Below, one piece after another: positions 21,421-33,316 of a stretch of 64,000 bases of DNA. Origin of the DNA: Arctopsyche grandis (Eukaryota; Arthropoda; Insecta; Trichoptera; Hydropsychidae); contig NC_135361.1 in assembly GCF_051622035.1 (NCBI RefSeq), positions 27,583,205 through 27,647,204 on the forward strand. The letters are read 5' to 3'. The position numbers and the translations under genes are program-made. Numbering within the stretch: position 1 is the first letter of the stretch; each line of letters starts with the position of its first letter. The notes under the pieces are model-generated. The model had not been told where the DNA came from, made no database searches, and saw only the letters and a program-made list of their open reading frames with translations.

Positions 21421-21889
21421 CTCTTCCGTGCTAATTGAAGAATGGAAAAAGAAGCGAGATAGGGAAAGAGGGGGAGGCGTTCCAAAAATTCGTTGGATAA
21501 CATTAGAAATTAAAGGTTTTAATAACATTAAAATTTCACCAGTTATACAAAAAAACGAATTAATTTTTCAGTCTCTATTTGGGTTGGGTATTGGTAACCC
21601 TAACCTCTCGATTATGATTTAGAGCAGAGGTTGGTAACCTATTCAAAGTGGTGAAATTTGATACTATTTTACTTCTCGCAAGGAATTTGAGCTTCCATTT
21701 CATAAAATAATTTTGACGAAATTGTATCATTACGAGTAAGTATTACAATTTAAAATAATCCTGAATTAAAAAAAAAAATAACCAAGATGATTCTATATTT
21801 ATTTTTTAAAAGGTTCATTTTTACAAGGCTCTTATATACTTCATTACATGACTAAAGAAAATTGGAAAAATTTCACAATTCCTGAAAAG

Positions 21890-22370
21890 TTACAATAGCT
21901 AAATATATTGCAAACAATGGCTATAGTCGAACCGATATAGCGACTTAGAGACCCCCCACTCGATCCACGATGGCCAATGACATTTCGTTTCAGTTTCGCA
22001 TTGCATTTTGCTCAAGAAATACAACATTGTTCGTGCGTATAGCGGTCGGTAGAATTTGACTTTTATTTTTTGTTAGTTTTGAGTTCCTGTTTCGTGTTTT
22101 GAAATATTTAAATTAATAAAATTTTAACATAAAATACGTAAGTTGTTGATATTATTAATTTATTTACGGAATACGTATATATTTTATATTAATGGAAATT
22201 TATATTTTTAATACAATAAAAGTAATTGTCAACGTCACATTATTGACATCAAAACTTATAGTAATATTATTACAGACCTTGCATCGAATTATATTGTAAT
22301 AATGTTATATAGTTTAATAAAAATAAGGAAAATATTTTACGTCCATTCAATTTTACAATACATAAGTCTC
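21890..22370 (+). mobile_element. Dispersed ~480-bp repeat (copy 1 of 2)
   Basis: Shares ATTTCGTTTCAGTTTC, TTTTGAGTTCCTGTTTCGTG, AAGTTGTTGATATTATTAAT and ATTATTACAGACCTTGCATC with 34478-34763 plus 35455-35570, where the second copy is split by another element. No coding capacity. Both copies carry a 'tatagtcgaa(c/t)cgat' start. Confidence 0.6.
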
Positions 22371-22481
22371 ACGCTATATCGGATTTATTTTATGAATTCA
22401 TTGTAAAATAATAATATTTATGAATTACTAATGTTTTTGCCGACAATATCATTTTATAGCTTTATTTCTACATACAAATTA

Positions 22482-22807
22482 CACTGAGCAACAAAAAAAA
22501 AAATACTAGAGCGGAGACCAGCCAATATTTACTAAGTTTGACCAACTGAATTCGAATATGATATTGATTTTTGTTGGTGGGTGATCGTTTACGAGATATG
22601 AGCGTTTAAAAAAGTCCGCGATTTTTACAGTTTTTTGGCTTTTGCGGTCTTTAACTCAAAATTTAGGATTGTTACGCTCAAAGTGAGTATTGGAATCAAT
22701 AGTCAGATATTTTTCCTATTAATTTTTATATTCAAAAAGTAAACTTAGTAAAGATTGGTTAGTCTCCGCTCTGGTAACTCAAAAACGTGATTTTTTGTTG
22801 CTCAGTG
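22482..22807. mobile_element. 326-bp CACTA-like non-autonomous element
   Basis: Ends are CACTGAGCAACAAAAAA (left) and TTTTTTGTTGCTCAGTG (right), flanked by TTA on both sides (22479-22481 and 22808-22810). Subterminal AGAGCGGAGACCAGCCAAT is mirrored by ATTGGTTAGTCTCCGCTCT. CACT(A/G) ends with a 3-bp target duplication are typical of EnSpm/CACTA transposons. There is no open frame, so it would need a transposase in trans. Confidence 0.7.
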
Positions 22808-22810
22808 TTA

Positions 22811-23977
22811 TTTCCAATTAAATTATACTTCTAGTGAGCTCGCTAAATGCATATGTATGGAACTGAAACATTATACAGGTGTTAATAAAAGCTATGTATA
22901 TCAGTAGGGGCAATAATGTACAGGAGATTTTCATTTTCAAATCATTGGGAAACAGCTGCACCAATTACTAACCATTAACCATGTAATATGTGGGACTGTT
23001 CTAAATATTTCATTACACGTTCCGTGCGTAAAAGTCGACTTGGAAGTTCATCGATCTTCACAAAACCGGATGTGTTATTTTTTCCGGAATTTTTCATATA
23101 AAACAACGCATGAATATTTCATTGACAGAGCGAGCGTTAAAAATACAAGGTTTATTGGAAAACACTGAAGAGCGTGATAAAATATACGTATCTGAAAAAA
23201 AATCATACGAAACGCATACACAATATATGTTATGTTTAAATATTAAAAGAAGAAACACGTCGATCACGATTTTTTTAAAATTTCATATACTATGTAAATG
23301 GTGAGAGCCACTGGTCTAAATAAAATATTGAACAAAGTGAGATTCGGCGCAGCAGTCGCCAATTATAATCCGCAACTCCAGGTGTATCGTCATCTCTCGT
23401 TCAGGCATTCTCAACAGGTGCAAATTAATTAAACCCCAAAAAAAAAACAACAAACGCGTCCGTACTGTGACACATATGACATTTTAAAACTGAACGAAGT
23501 ATACGATAACGCAATCGTAGAGGATGTCGGTTTTTAGATTAGAGCTCTCCCACGCAGCTGTGAAAATCTTAATCTAACGCTTAAAGTTCAAAGCTACATT
23601 TGGTTCAAACTAAAAGTTTCAATGTATAGATATATATGTACATATATATAATATCAGGGCTGTAGAATCGTTAAAAAAATATTTTTTATTTATGATTACA
23701 TAAATCAAAATCCAATGCACTGAAAGAAGTATGGAACGTTGTATGATCAGCATAACTGAATAAGTGGGTGAGAAGTATGACAAGTAGGTGGTCGATATAC
23801 ATAGTAGAGAGAGTGAAGAGATTGAAATGGCAATGTTCAGGTCACGTAGGTAGGTGGATAAAAGAAGAGCTAGAATTACACCCGAGATAATGTAAAAGGG
23901 TGAAAGAAAGATGAGTGGATGGAATAAGAAAAACGAGTGGGGTTGGATTGACGAGAGTTGCACAAAATAGAGATGAA
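22811..23977. other. AT-rich interval without recognised features
   Basis: No conserved frame, repeat family or inverted repeat stands out. Purine-rich low-complexity DNA occupies 23780-23950 and is responsible for a long minus-strand frame of low-complexity protein. Confidence 0.4.
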
Positions 23978-24562
23978 TGGGGCATATTACACTATCAATA
24001 TTACCAACAGTTTCACACATTTCAAGATCCATATCGGAGTACTATCGCAGTATCATGATCGTATAGCCGAGTATCCGAAATGTTTTGAAATCCACGATAC
24101 CAGGGAGCGTGGCTTTAATTATTAAAACAACCCCTTCCTATCGCCAGTACGCAAATTTAAATAAATTCATTTTTTCAAATGAGACTTGCTCGGCATTATG
24201 GATCGTCAATGATAGGAATTACCCTAATAAATGTAAAAATAATGAAAACCTTGATAACATTTTTTAAAGATATATTTGATTATTTTATGAGTGTATTGGT
24301 TTCGTTTTAAAGTTCCATTTTTTACCCAACACCTTTTGTGACGTTTACTTTTCAACGCAATCGCGAGTATTATAGCAACAGAGACTTTTCTTCTATTGTC
24401 CATTTTGAAGGCATGTAAATAAGTATCCTCCACAAACTCAAACTGCCTACTGACGTCGATAATATTGATAGTTCAAAACCGTCCTTCAATATCGTGACCT
24501 TGAGATAATATTGTGATACTATAATAGAATCAAGATCCGTATTGATAGTGTAATATGCCCCA
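23978..24562. mobile_element. Family E inverted-repeat element, long copy (585 bp)
   Basis: Left end TGGGGCATATTACACTATCA and right end TGATAGTGTAATATGCCCCA are exact mirror images for 20 nt. Inner sequence includes further TATTGATAG words. No clear target duplication and no coding frame. Confidence 0.7.
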
Positions 24563-26010
24563 ATGGAAGTGTATTGGAGGAGCCTTCATTCAGCATTGGA
24601 TGGTGAACGGCTGTAGTACCGGATTGACACGATACGTGTAGCTTCGACGTTACTCGTAGCGTGGCAACAGTGATCCGACTGTTTTTGACGTCTAAGTTAC
24701 TAGTCCTAAATAATGGTTTAATATTGATAGTCAACTATCAGGCCTCTCCTAAATCTTTTCTTACTTTTTTTTTGCTCTCTTGCTTTGTAGAACAATATTG
24801 AAACATTTTTTGTGGGTTAAAGCATCCTGGCGGCCTACGTCTGATTATAATACATATATTATTATGTCAAGTTAAGCTATTTATTTCATTATATGTGTAC
24901 GAAGTTCCTAATGTGATTCGGCAAGTACCCGGTTCTGCTCGAGTTTTAGATTATTTAAAGTTAAATGTGAAATATAAGAAAATAGAGGGTTTTAGCTTGA
25001 AACAAACTTAATCATGAAAGTGGTTTAATGCAGTATTACGTATGTATATATGTAGTATATGCCATCTGGTGATACATATGGCGGCATATGATACATTATA
25101 TCATAATGAAGGCTCCAACGTCAGCCAGTCCCGACAGTCACTTCTGAGCTGCGGTTTCGCTTTGTACTATTTTTTATTGTTAAAATACGCTTTTAATCAT
25201 AAAATTGATTAATCACAAAAATTTTCTATTGAACGATCAAATTTCTGTACTAAGAAAGAGTTAAATTAAATTCCAAAATCGGGAGGACCAATCTTTGCTC
25301 GATTAAGAGGTGGTTAGGGAGAGGATGATTTATTTGCAGATTGTAAGCATTTTGTTCGAATACCAAAATGGAATACATATATACTTATTTTTTATGTGAA
25401 AATTGAACAAAAATAATAAAAAACGAAACTTTTCATGAAAATTTCATAAAGTTTACGGTCTAAGTAACGGTACCATGAGTCAGTTTACCGAATTTGATGG
25501 TTTCAAATTGAAAACTGTAGATTTTTATAGCGGAAAAACAAGGGGCAAGGACTTAATGCATAGTTATTTTTCAAAAAGTGTTGTGAATGTAAAAAAATCC
25601 ACGTCAAATATATTTAATACTTCCCACTGGGGTTTTTCCTATTGTTATATGATATTTTACGACAGTGTTGACAGGGAAATGATATTGATGGATATATTAC
25701 ATACACGTGCACTCAAGCCGACTCGGATAGTGTCCTTTTATGCACACTAACAGCTGGATTCCTCTAAGATCGGCTGTATCTGTTTGTGCCTTAAAAATAG
25801 CGAGGGCTAGCTTAGTCAATCTGAAAAATATCCTTTTTGATTATTCAAAATCAAAAGCTCTAGTATTAATACGTGCGTGAATGTGTAGACTTGTGACCTG
25901 GCGCGTATCGGGAAGGATTTTCGAAACGACGGATCCTCGTTACTGAAAAGGGTTAACACAAGCGCAAATGTTCTCACGCGTAACCTGCACGCTAGCTAGT
26001 ATTCTCTCTC
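24563..26010. other. Interval with repeat fragments only
   Basis: 24765-24820 is a family D scrap, and 25455-25550 is the repeat shared with 12820 and 37150. The 91-codon plus-strand frame at 25475-25750 starts inside that repeat and matches nothing known. No host exon is supported. Confidence 0.35.
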
Positions 26011-26580
26011 GTTTTGGGTTCGCAGATCCAATTACATCTACATAGCTGTTGCTGGATATTGAGAGTGGTCTCCTTTCGTTTGTCCACGAAGTCGAACACG
26101 ATCTATGCTTCTAATTCCATAAACGCAATAAATTCACAAGAGCATCGGTGTTGTTGTTGTTGCACAGCATCCGTCTACCGGCTGTGTTTATTTGTCGACC
26201 AGACGCTCTTGCGCAACTCCAGGAATGTTATGCCTTTGTGATGATGCCTACCAAAAATACCATTACACACACTATAATATATTGGACGTTCGGGATCGTG
26301 ACTATCCCAGAGAGAATGAGATAGAGAAGGAGAAAAAAGAAATGGTGTGTAGAAGTTTTCCGATGGTGCAACGGCAACAGCTGTAAATCAGTCGACAACG
26401 GTGGGAAGACTTCCCGAAACTTGGGTATTATAATTCAGGTGGTATTCTCGTGCACCGGTCGCTAAATTATACTTTTTCTCTACCTGAGTCTGGGTCAGTT
26501 CGTTCGAAGACTAAGATCTTGGTCGTATGTAGTTTTATGAATGATTTTCAGGGTTTCATTCGTTTGGCCAAGACTCAGAG

Positions 26581-26700
26581 CAGTGATTTTCAAGTGGTGT
26601 GCCGCGGGAGTTTTGGGTAAGCTAAGGGCCTACAATTGGTTCAAAAAGTACTGGATGATCAAAATATGAAAACTACTAATCAAATTGATTTGTCCTTTGA
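26581..26700 (+). mobile_element. Left end of a hAT-like element
   Basis: CAGTGATTTTCAAGTGGTGT then GCCGCGGGAG closely resembles the common hAT terminus that starts CAGTG and runs into a GTGCCGCGG palindrome. The right terminus was not found by 28280. The stretch 26014-26400 just before it is GC-richer with a GTTGTT run, unassigned. Confidence 0.4.
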
Positions 26701-28284
26701 TTAAGATTGATTCCAACATAGTTATTAAAAATTGAACTAATGATACAATATTTTCTAAGAACATGATGAGGCCCGAGCTGACAGAGGTTACATATGGAGT
26801 GTACATCCCGAATAAAGTATTCGTTTTTCTTCATTTTGAGGATTTCTGTAATTGCTAGATGTGTAACAAGATCTGAATATTATACACATTACAACATCAT
26901 CAAGTTTTGCTGAAGGAACCAGTTAAGACATATCACTAAATGTACTAAATGTATCGTACTGGGAAAATAAAAAATGTTGAGAAGGTTCCAAACAGAATAT
27001 ATTTTTAAAAATAATTACTATTTATCAAAATCATTCATGTCCTTTTCAAGCAAAGGAAAACTCCTGTAAAGCCTCTCCCAACATACTCCACTAACACGTT
27101 TGAAATAGTGATGCAATTAAGTAAGCTTCGAGGAATGACAGAACAATAGTGAAAGTTGTAGTAATACGCATAATTAAATTTGCTTTAAAAAAAGAAGCAA
27201 CGAGAAGGGACCGAAATCAGATCACGAAGACGTGCTTCATATTCAAAATAGCAGAACAAGTAAAAATGCTGACCCAATTAATTGCTCCAATGGTATCAAC
27301 AACGTACGCTGCGTATGTGCACAAACCTGTAACTGTAACGAACTTTAATTAAAACGATATCAAAATTTGGAAATTATGAACTAAAGGACGCATTGAATAT
27401 AATGGAAGGCGAAAAAGCGATCAGTTCGAAACAATAATAATACACACATATGCAGTATGAAAAGGAAAGTGTTGAACTATGAGACGTGGAATCCGAGCGA
27501 TGCACAAAGAGCAGTGGAGCGTATCACGATCACAATTACAAACCTAGTTAAGCGAGTTGAAGCTGTTAACGTCATCGACAAAGGAAATCTTCAATTAGTG
27601 CACATGTAATATATGGTACCCCAGTCTTCACCTCATTTGTCTGCCCCGAAGGGGAATAAGTCACGCAGGAAGCGAGATCACGTTAGATTGGCATTTTAAC
27701 AGTGAGCGAGCAGATGAAGAGAGAAATAAAAAATTAGCTGCTTCCTCCGCTTTCGGAATCAAAACTGTGTAATTCGAAAAACGGCATTTCGTCGATTCGA
27801 AATGCACGGTGATGCCTTTTTGCCGATGAAAATAAATTAGTTGAGCACGGTTCGAGTGGTACGTTTTCGCCGCACTATTCTTCCATGGTTATGGTTGTGG
27901 CATGATTTTCGACGAGTTTTGGATATGGGTACTAAATTTTAGGCAGCGGTTTATAGGAAAATCAATCACTGTTGATGATTTCAGTATTTAACATCAATCG
28001 ATTTGCTTCTTCACCCTTTAAGTCTTTCTTTTTCTTTTTCTTTTTTACTTTATCTGTATCTTTTTCTTTATCTGTTTCTTTTCTTTTTTTTTAAATCTTC
28101 ATGTTTTACTTGCTCACTGTAAATGGAATATTATATTTTTATTTATGTTCATTATTATTTTTTGTCTCATTATATTATTTTTATATTTTATTCTGTATGT
28201 GTGCCTATTTAAATAAAATAAAAATAAATAAAATCGGAATTTGTTTACTATTTTAATATAAATAATTAATCGGACATTATAATC

Positions 28285-28440
28285 ACTAAAGAGCGGACCA
28301 ACTTTGCACCGTTCTTTGTTCATTTTTATGATGAACCTTTTTTTATGCTCTCTAGCTTTGTAGTTTGCCCTGTTTCCCGGAAAATAGACCAAAAACGCCC
28401 TGTTTCCTGGAAAAAGCATGCTTCCAGTCCTACCTCTAAT
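28285..28440 (+). mobile_element. Dispersed repeat family D, copy 2
   Basis: Begins CTAAAGAGCGGACCAACTTT, with ATGCTCTCTAGCTTTGTAGT and paired TTTCC(C/T)GGAAAA units. It is followed head-to-tail by another copy. Confidence 0.65.
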
Positions 28441-28452
28441 AATCGCCAAAGG

Positions 28453-28590
28453 CCGGCGCGACCCTGCGCACCATTGTTCATTTTTATGTGGAACCTTTTT
28501 TTTTTGCTCTCTAGCTTTGTAGTTTGCCCTGTTTCCTGGAAAACAGCCCCAAAACGCTCTCTTTCCTGGAAAAAGAACGCTCCACATCAG
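28453..28590 (+). mobile_element. Dispersed repeat family D, copy 3 (tandem to copy 2)
   Basis: Same order of words as copy 2 (TTGCTCTCTAGCTTTGTAGT, then two TTTCCTGGAAAA units). The tandem arrangement gives a false open frame on each strand. A further scrap lies at 28600-28675. Confidence 0.6.
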
Positions 28591-28689
28591 TAGGCGGCCC
28601 TTCGCACAAAAAATGGTTCACTATTGTCAATTTCTTAGAAAAAACGTGCTTTTTAGCTCTCTTGCTTTGAACACTAATGGAGCGAACAC

Positions 28690-29070
28690 TAATTGTTATG
28701 TTTATTTTATTTTTCACACTTATACATATACCAGGTAAGCGCAATGCGCCTTTCTGGCCAGAAACAATTTATATTGGAAAGAAATATTATTATTATTATA
28801 CAAAGTGAATAAACACAGTCATCTATGGTTAAATTTGTAAATTCGCAGCATTTTATACAATTCAGCGAAATTCAAGATTGCTGAAAACTCGAGAGTTGCG
28901 AGAAAATGAGTAAGGTTGCGAATTGACATTTGTTGGAACCGTCTTAATGAAAATCAGATAAATTGCCAAACTCTGGTACAAATCCTAGGTCTGGCCAGCA
29001 GAATCAGTGGAATTTGAACCCGTGATCACTTCGTTCAAAGCATTATATGCTAACCATTATTAGTCTATGC
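28690..29070 (-). mobile_element. SINE, head B with tail 3
   Basis: Minus-strand head near 29070 contains GTTAGCATATAATGCTTTGA and the B-box-like CGGGTTCAAATTCC. The core GCCAATTTATCTGATTTT follows. The tail CTGGCCAGAAAGGCGCATTG then TACCTGGTATATG ends in an A-rich run at 28690. Confidence 0.7.
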
Positions 29071-29164
29071 TCCTGTTTAAAAAGTATCCTTCCAACGCCG
29101 ATCTACATATGATAATAATAATACATTTGTTATCAATGAGCTTTACTAATGATTTGAGGGCTGA

Positions 29165-29262
29165 CGCTTTTGAAAATAACTGTAAATGGGTCCAATAGTG
29201 TTCAAAGCAAGAGAGCAAAAAAAAGCATGGCTTTTCTAAGAAATTAACAATAGTCAACCATG
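29165..29262 (-). mobile_element. Family D fragment
   Basis: TTTTTTTGCTCTCTTGCTTTG (minus strand) and nearby words match family D. The interval 29263-29930 shows nothing else. Confidence 0.4.
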
Positions 29263-29934
29263 TTTTGTAACAAAAGCAATAGCCCTTAGCCTAAGACTGC
29301 TAATGAATAGACAGTGGAGGGTGATTAGGGTAATCTGCTCTTGAAATATGTTTTTATTTTTGCTCACTTGGGTTCAGCACTGTTGGAAAGTGTATTAATT
29401 GTTTGTTGTTGTTTTTTTTGCTTGCCATTTCTCTAACAAGTATCCATCTCATGCAAATTAAGAAGTTCAGTTTTTTTGTCAATATGATCCTAAAATTTTA
29501 ACAAACGAACTCGAGAGATTTGTCTATCGTAGCGTCTCTGGTTACGACACATGTCGTAGCTATATCCAATTGAACAATTTTTTAATTGTCCTATATAAGA
29601 CAAACGCTTTAATCTATGTATAATTAAAAAAAATATATGTGGAAGGCCGCGCAAAAAAAAAAGTATTAACTTTTAAGTTGTAAATGTAGAAAAATTCTAT
29701 TCAATGTGTTTACACACTTGTATACCACAAGTGTTTTGCTCGTTGAAACTCAACGGGTTGCTTTGGAGAAGAATTATAACAAAATGAGAAAGTTAAATGA
29801 TAAATGTTGCCATTTGCATAAAAAACATCAGAGGCTAAGCGGAAGTTGTTGAACTTTCGAAAACGACCGATAAGCATCGCCACTGCGATACAGTAGATGC
29901 GTACATACACGTGTTTTTTTCTTAAGATAGTTTT

Positions 29935-30130
29935 GCACATGTAAAAAAACTCTAGCACGCCTGATATATGTCATGGCAACCAAGATCAAAACTCACCCCC
30001 CTAGAGTGTTTCGGTGATTCCCATATTTTACGAAATGTAGGAGAAACAGTGATGCGAGGATACGCCCACCACAGCTGGAGTCTACCTAGACAAGCCGTGC
30101 CGTACGATTCAGTGCGTCTGCGCCCTAAAG
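29935..30130 (+). mobile_element. Dispersed repeat family C, copy 2
   Basis: ACATGTAAAAAAACTC, AAACTCACCCCCCTAGAGTG, TTCCCATATTTTACGAAATG and CCGTACGATTCAGTGCGTCT follow the order of the copy at 10046, with a middle deletion. Confidence 0.55.
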
Positions 30131-30262
30131 CGTTTTGTTTCATACCCCGTATATATACATATGCATGTTACTTACTTCCCTAGATCACAAAGCAAAAAAT
30201 GTTCAGGGAACGACGGAAGATTCATTTCACCACTGAAACCAGTCAATGCCAAACCTTATTAA

Positions 30263-30802
30263 CCCTTTGAGTGCTGACGTCTTTTCTGTTGAAAGCCCGC
30301 CACGCTGAAAATTTCGCCAACATTTCCAACTAGAATTATTTAGAAATACAATAGAAAGCAGGTATAAAAATTGTAGCTAATCCAAACAAACCCTAGATAA
30401 CTACCGCCGGGGATTTCGAGTTTTGTAAAGCTGTGTTTAGTCTCTCTAGTATATCTTGCAACAATATAAAATAAACAAAAAAGTCTATTAACCTTTCCAC
30501 CGCGTACGACTACTATACATGTCCTAGCGAACATGCCCTCAGCGCGCGAGACACGCATAGATGTCTTGGAAGTTCCAACCTGTATAAGAGCCGTCTATTG
30601 TGTTAAAATTTTATAACTTGGTTGAAAATATTACTAAATGTATACTTTACCAAATTCAATAGATGGCAGTAGTCAAAAAAAAAAAATATAGGTTGTAAAA
30701 TTCAAAAAAATATTACAACCTATATTTATAGTCGAAAACGCGATAGCAAAATCCGCAAAAAAGCAGCCAATCCGCAAAAAATTTGGTGACGCCTGCAAAG
30801 GG
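30263..30802. mobile_element. 540-bp piggyBac-like MITE with TTAA flanks
   Basis: Left flank TTAA (30259-30262) then CCCTTTGAGTGCTGACG; right GCGTC-type end CGCCTGCAAAGGG then TTAA (30803-30806). Short CCCTTTG termini with TTAA target duplication are the hallmark of piggyBac-type elements. An internal inverted repeat (ATATAGGTTGTAAAATTC / ATTACAACCTATATT, 30687-30726) is present. No frame. Confidence 0.65.
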
Positions 30803-31071
30803 TTAATGAATGTATTTTTCCAAAACTAGTTCCATCTTCTTTATTGTAGTTAAAATGTAATGCTCACAATCTAAATGGCAAGCCACAATCTAAAACACTC
30901 CATCCAAAGGGATTTCCATCGAGAAATTCTGCTATGGTTATAAATTCAGAAATTCCGATGTAAGCCAGTCTTTATAAACATTGACACGGATTACACGACC
31001 CATGTTCAAAGCATTTTTTTTCAATGCTACCTGGAAAGGCTTAGTGGGTAGTATTCTTGTTTAATTTTTAC

Positions 31072-31259
31072 GGTTCGGTGATTACTGGTCACAAATTACT
31101 CGTCACAAAGTCACTAAAATCTCTATAACGGAACATCTGGCAGCCGAAAAGTCCATCACACTAACGATAACTATCATAGTAACGAGAACTTGAGTGCCAA
31201 ATATTGTGTATTCGCGATTTTCATGGCAAAAATTGTCTTTGTGACCACCCCAATGTGAC
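31072..31259 (-). mobile_element. Dispersed repeat family A, copy 3
   Basis: Minus-strand copy from GTCACATTGGGGTGGTCACA to AGTAATCACCGAACC. The end word TTTGTGACCACCCCAAT is duplicated just outside (31260-31276). Confidence 0.6.
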
Positions 31260-31399
31260 TTTGTGACCACCCCAATACTCAAAAAACAACGCCTATCGGC
31301 GTATTTCAGGCTCATGGACTTGTTGGCAACACACCGATCGGCGTTGGTCAGCATTCAAAGGTTTAACCGTTGACTAAAAGAAACTCAGGTTGAAAGAGA

Positions 31400-32020
31400 G
31401 TGCCAGTACCCCAAAACTTCTACCCTTATTAGTATGGACATCGACCAGCTCCGACAGAGAGGAAGCCGGAGGAGAGGATGCGTCACAGGCGGGTCTATGA
31501 TGAGGCACCAGGAAGAAAGAAGCGAGCTGGTGGAAGAGAAGAAGAGAGAGAGAGAGAGGTGTGTGTGTTGTGGTGGTCTCACGGGGTCATGGGGGCCGTG
31601 GGAGCGCAGTGGCCGCCCGCCCGAAGGTAGCCGGATCGAATCCCAGTCGCCGCGTGACCGACCCTCATCACACCGCACACTTTCCCACAAAACACGACTG
31701 CTGCCTTATATTTTGTAACTACTGCACAATATTATAAATACAATATATAAATGCAAACGCACAAAAACTCGGAACCAGCGTCGACTCCCAAATTGCTACC
31801 CAGCGGCGGACTCCAAGACCTTCCGAAGACGATGAGTGTCGATCTAAAACGGGAACTTCTGCATCGAGCGGAACTGCTCGAATTCACCAACTGGTCGGTG
31901 GATGCTCGAATCCCTCGCATCGGCTCGAATAATCCACCGAAACGCACTATAATCAGAATCAGATCAAATCTTGACTCATATTGGTCGGCCGCTTTGGTTT
32001 GGTTGAAAACATTCAACTAG
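31400..32020. other. Unassigned GC-richer segment
   Basis: Contains a tRNA B-box-like GGATCGAATCCC near 31631 and open frames on both strands up to 32020, including LKRELLHRAELLEFTNWSVD on the plus strand. No family is recognised. It may be a SINE head fused to an unknown repeat, or a host exon. Confidence 0.2.
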
Positions 32021-32216
32021 GCATATCGCATATGCTTTGTATTAAATTATCATATTACCTGTCTCTTACGCACAACCAGGTCGTATTCAAATTATATTTA
32101 TATATCATCTACAGTTTTATACACGAAATAGTGTAAAATAGAAAGCATTAGTTCAGTTCAGGATCTTTTTTTTTTGTTGTCGATCCTGCTACAATCCATA
32201 TGAAAAGTTATGACTA

Positions 32217-32359
32217 GAGGTAGGACCGGAAGCGTGCCTTTTCCAGGAAACAGGGCAAACTATAAAGCTAGAGTGCAAAAAAAAAGGTTCATCATAAAAA
32301 TGAACAATACACGGCGAACAATGAACAAAGAACGGCGCAAACTTGGTCCGCTCTTTAGT
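32217..32359 (-). mobile_element. Dispersed repeat family D, copy 4
   Basis: Minus-strand copy, ending with the reverse of CTAAAGAGCGGACCAAGTTT at 32340-32359. GTTCATCATAAAAATGAAC is seen inside. Confidence 0.6.
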
Positions 32360-32391
32360 TATGACTAGAGGTAGGATAGTCACAGTGCTAT

Positions 32392-32506
32392 CCATTGTTC
32401 CATTGTTGTAAATCCTTTGTAAAAAAGGTTCGGCAAACCTTTATAAATGCATTTACAACCTTTGAACAATACGCGGCACCTTCTGGGTCCGGTGACTAGT
32501 TATGAC
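32392..32506. mobile_element. Family F fold-back element, copy 1
   Basis: TTGTAAATCCTTTGTAAAAA then GGTTCGGCAAACC is mirrored by AATGCATTTACAACCTTTGA. It matches the longer copy at 38016-38150 and is sandwiched between two family D copies. Confidence 0.55.
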
Positions 32507-32509
32507 TAG

Positions 32510-32662
32510 TCTTTGGCGGTGGAGTGTGCTTTTGTAACAAAAAATGGGAGTTTTGGGGCTATTTTCCAGGAAAGAGGATAGGCTACAAAGCTAGAGAGCA
32601 AAAAAAAAAGGTTCACCATAAAAATGTACAATGGTGAACAGGGTTGCGCCGAAGCTTAGTTA
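32510..32662 (-). mobile_element. Dispersed repeat family D, copy 5
   Basis: Minus-strand copy. Contains CTACAAAGCTAGAGAGCAAA and GGTTCACCATAAAAATG, with the outer end degraded. Confidence 0.55.
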
Positions 32663-32788
32663 TGACCTCGGACAATAAACGGGCACTCTCGGATTTTTTT
32701 TGGGTATTATTCTAAAATATATTCGTTTTCAAGGATGTAACTCTTTCGATTTGAAGATATTTTCATAAATGTTTGATTCTTGAAAACA

Positions 32789-33085
32789 ACCAGCGGCGTG
32801 GACTAGTGGTTATTATATTATGCTTTCGAACACGGGTTCGAATCCCACTAGAGTCCCACTGCTGGAAAGACCTTGGTTTGTGACTCCAAGTCGATCGTTT
32901 CATATCAGAGTTTGCCAATTTTTCTGATTTTAATTGAAACGGTTCCTGTTAAAATGGCATTTCCTTTCCTAATCTCAAGTTATTCGGCGCCAATTTGATT
33001 ATAAAATGCTGCAAAAATTTCTCAATACATGTTACTGTTTAAAGTGCACTCGTCGCTTTGAAGCGATCTGTAAAGGCGAGTTAAT
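32789..33085 (+). mobile_element. SINE, head B with tail 2
   Basis: Head CCAGCGGCGTGGACTAGTGG with B box GGGTTCGAATCCC (32834-32846). Core GTGACTCCAAGTCGATCGTT, GTTTGCCAATTTTTCTGATT and TTGAAACGGTTCC. Tail GTGCACTCGTCGCTTTGAAG and CGATCTGTAAAGGCGAG. A near-intact copy. Confidence 0.75.
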
Positions 33086-33316
33086 GTTTTTAGGAAAAGT
33101 AATCACTCACAGTTAATTAAATGTACGTCAATTTTTCCATTTACCGGTAAAGCCAGTAATTATTTACCGTTTCCCGGTAAATTTCAATCCTTCGTTTCAG
33201 AACCTTTTCTCCAAATATATACATACAATTTTTAATTACATTTTTTGTCGTAATGAAACGTTTTGAATAAATTTCAAAACGTCACGAACTTTCATGATAC
33301 CAAAATTGCACTTTAA

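Noticed and set aside
23619..24032. 137-codon minus-strand frame with hydrophobic, Ser/Ile/Leu-rich composition
   Set aside because: Lies on purine-rich low-complexity DNA and runs into a family E end; no start context, splice sites or homology support it.
25475..25750. 91-codon frame starting MSQFTEFDGFKLKTVDFYSG
   Set aside because: Its start lies within a dispersed repeat shared with 12820 and 37150, and nothing in it is recognised.
28114..28593. Long overlapping frames on both strands
   Set aside because: Arise from two tandem family D copies with palindromic TTTCCTGGAAA units.
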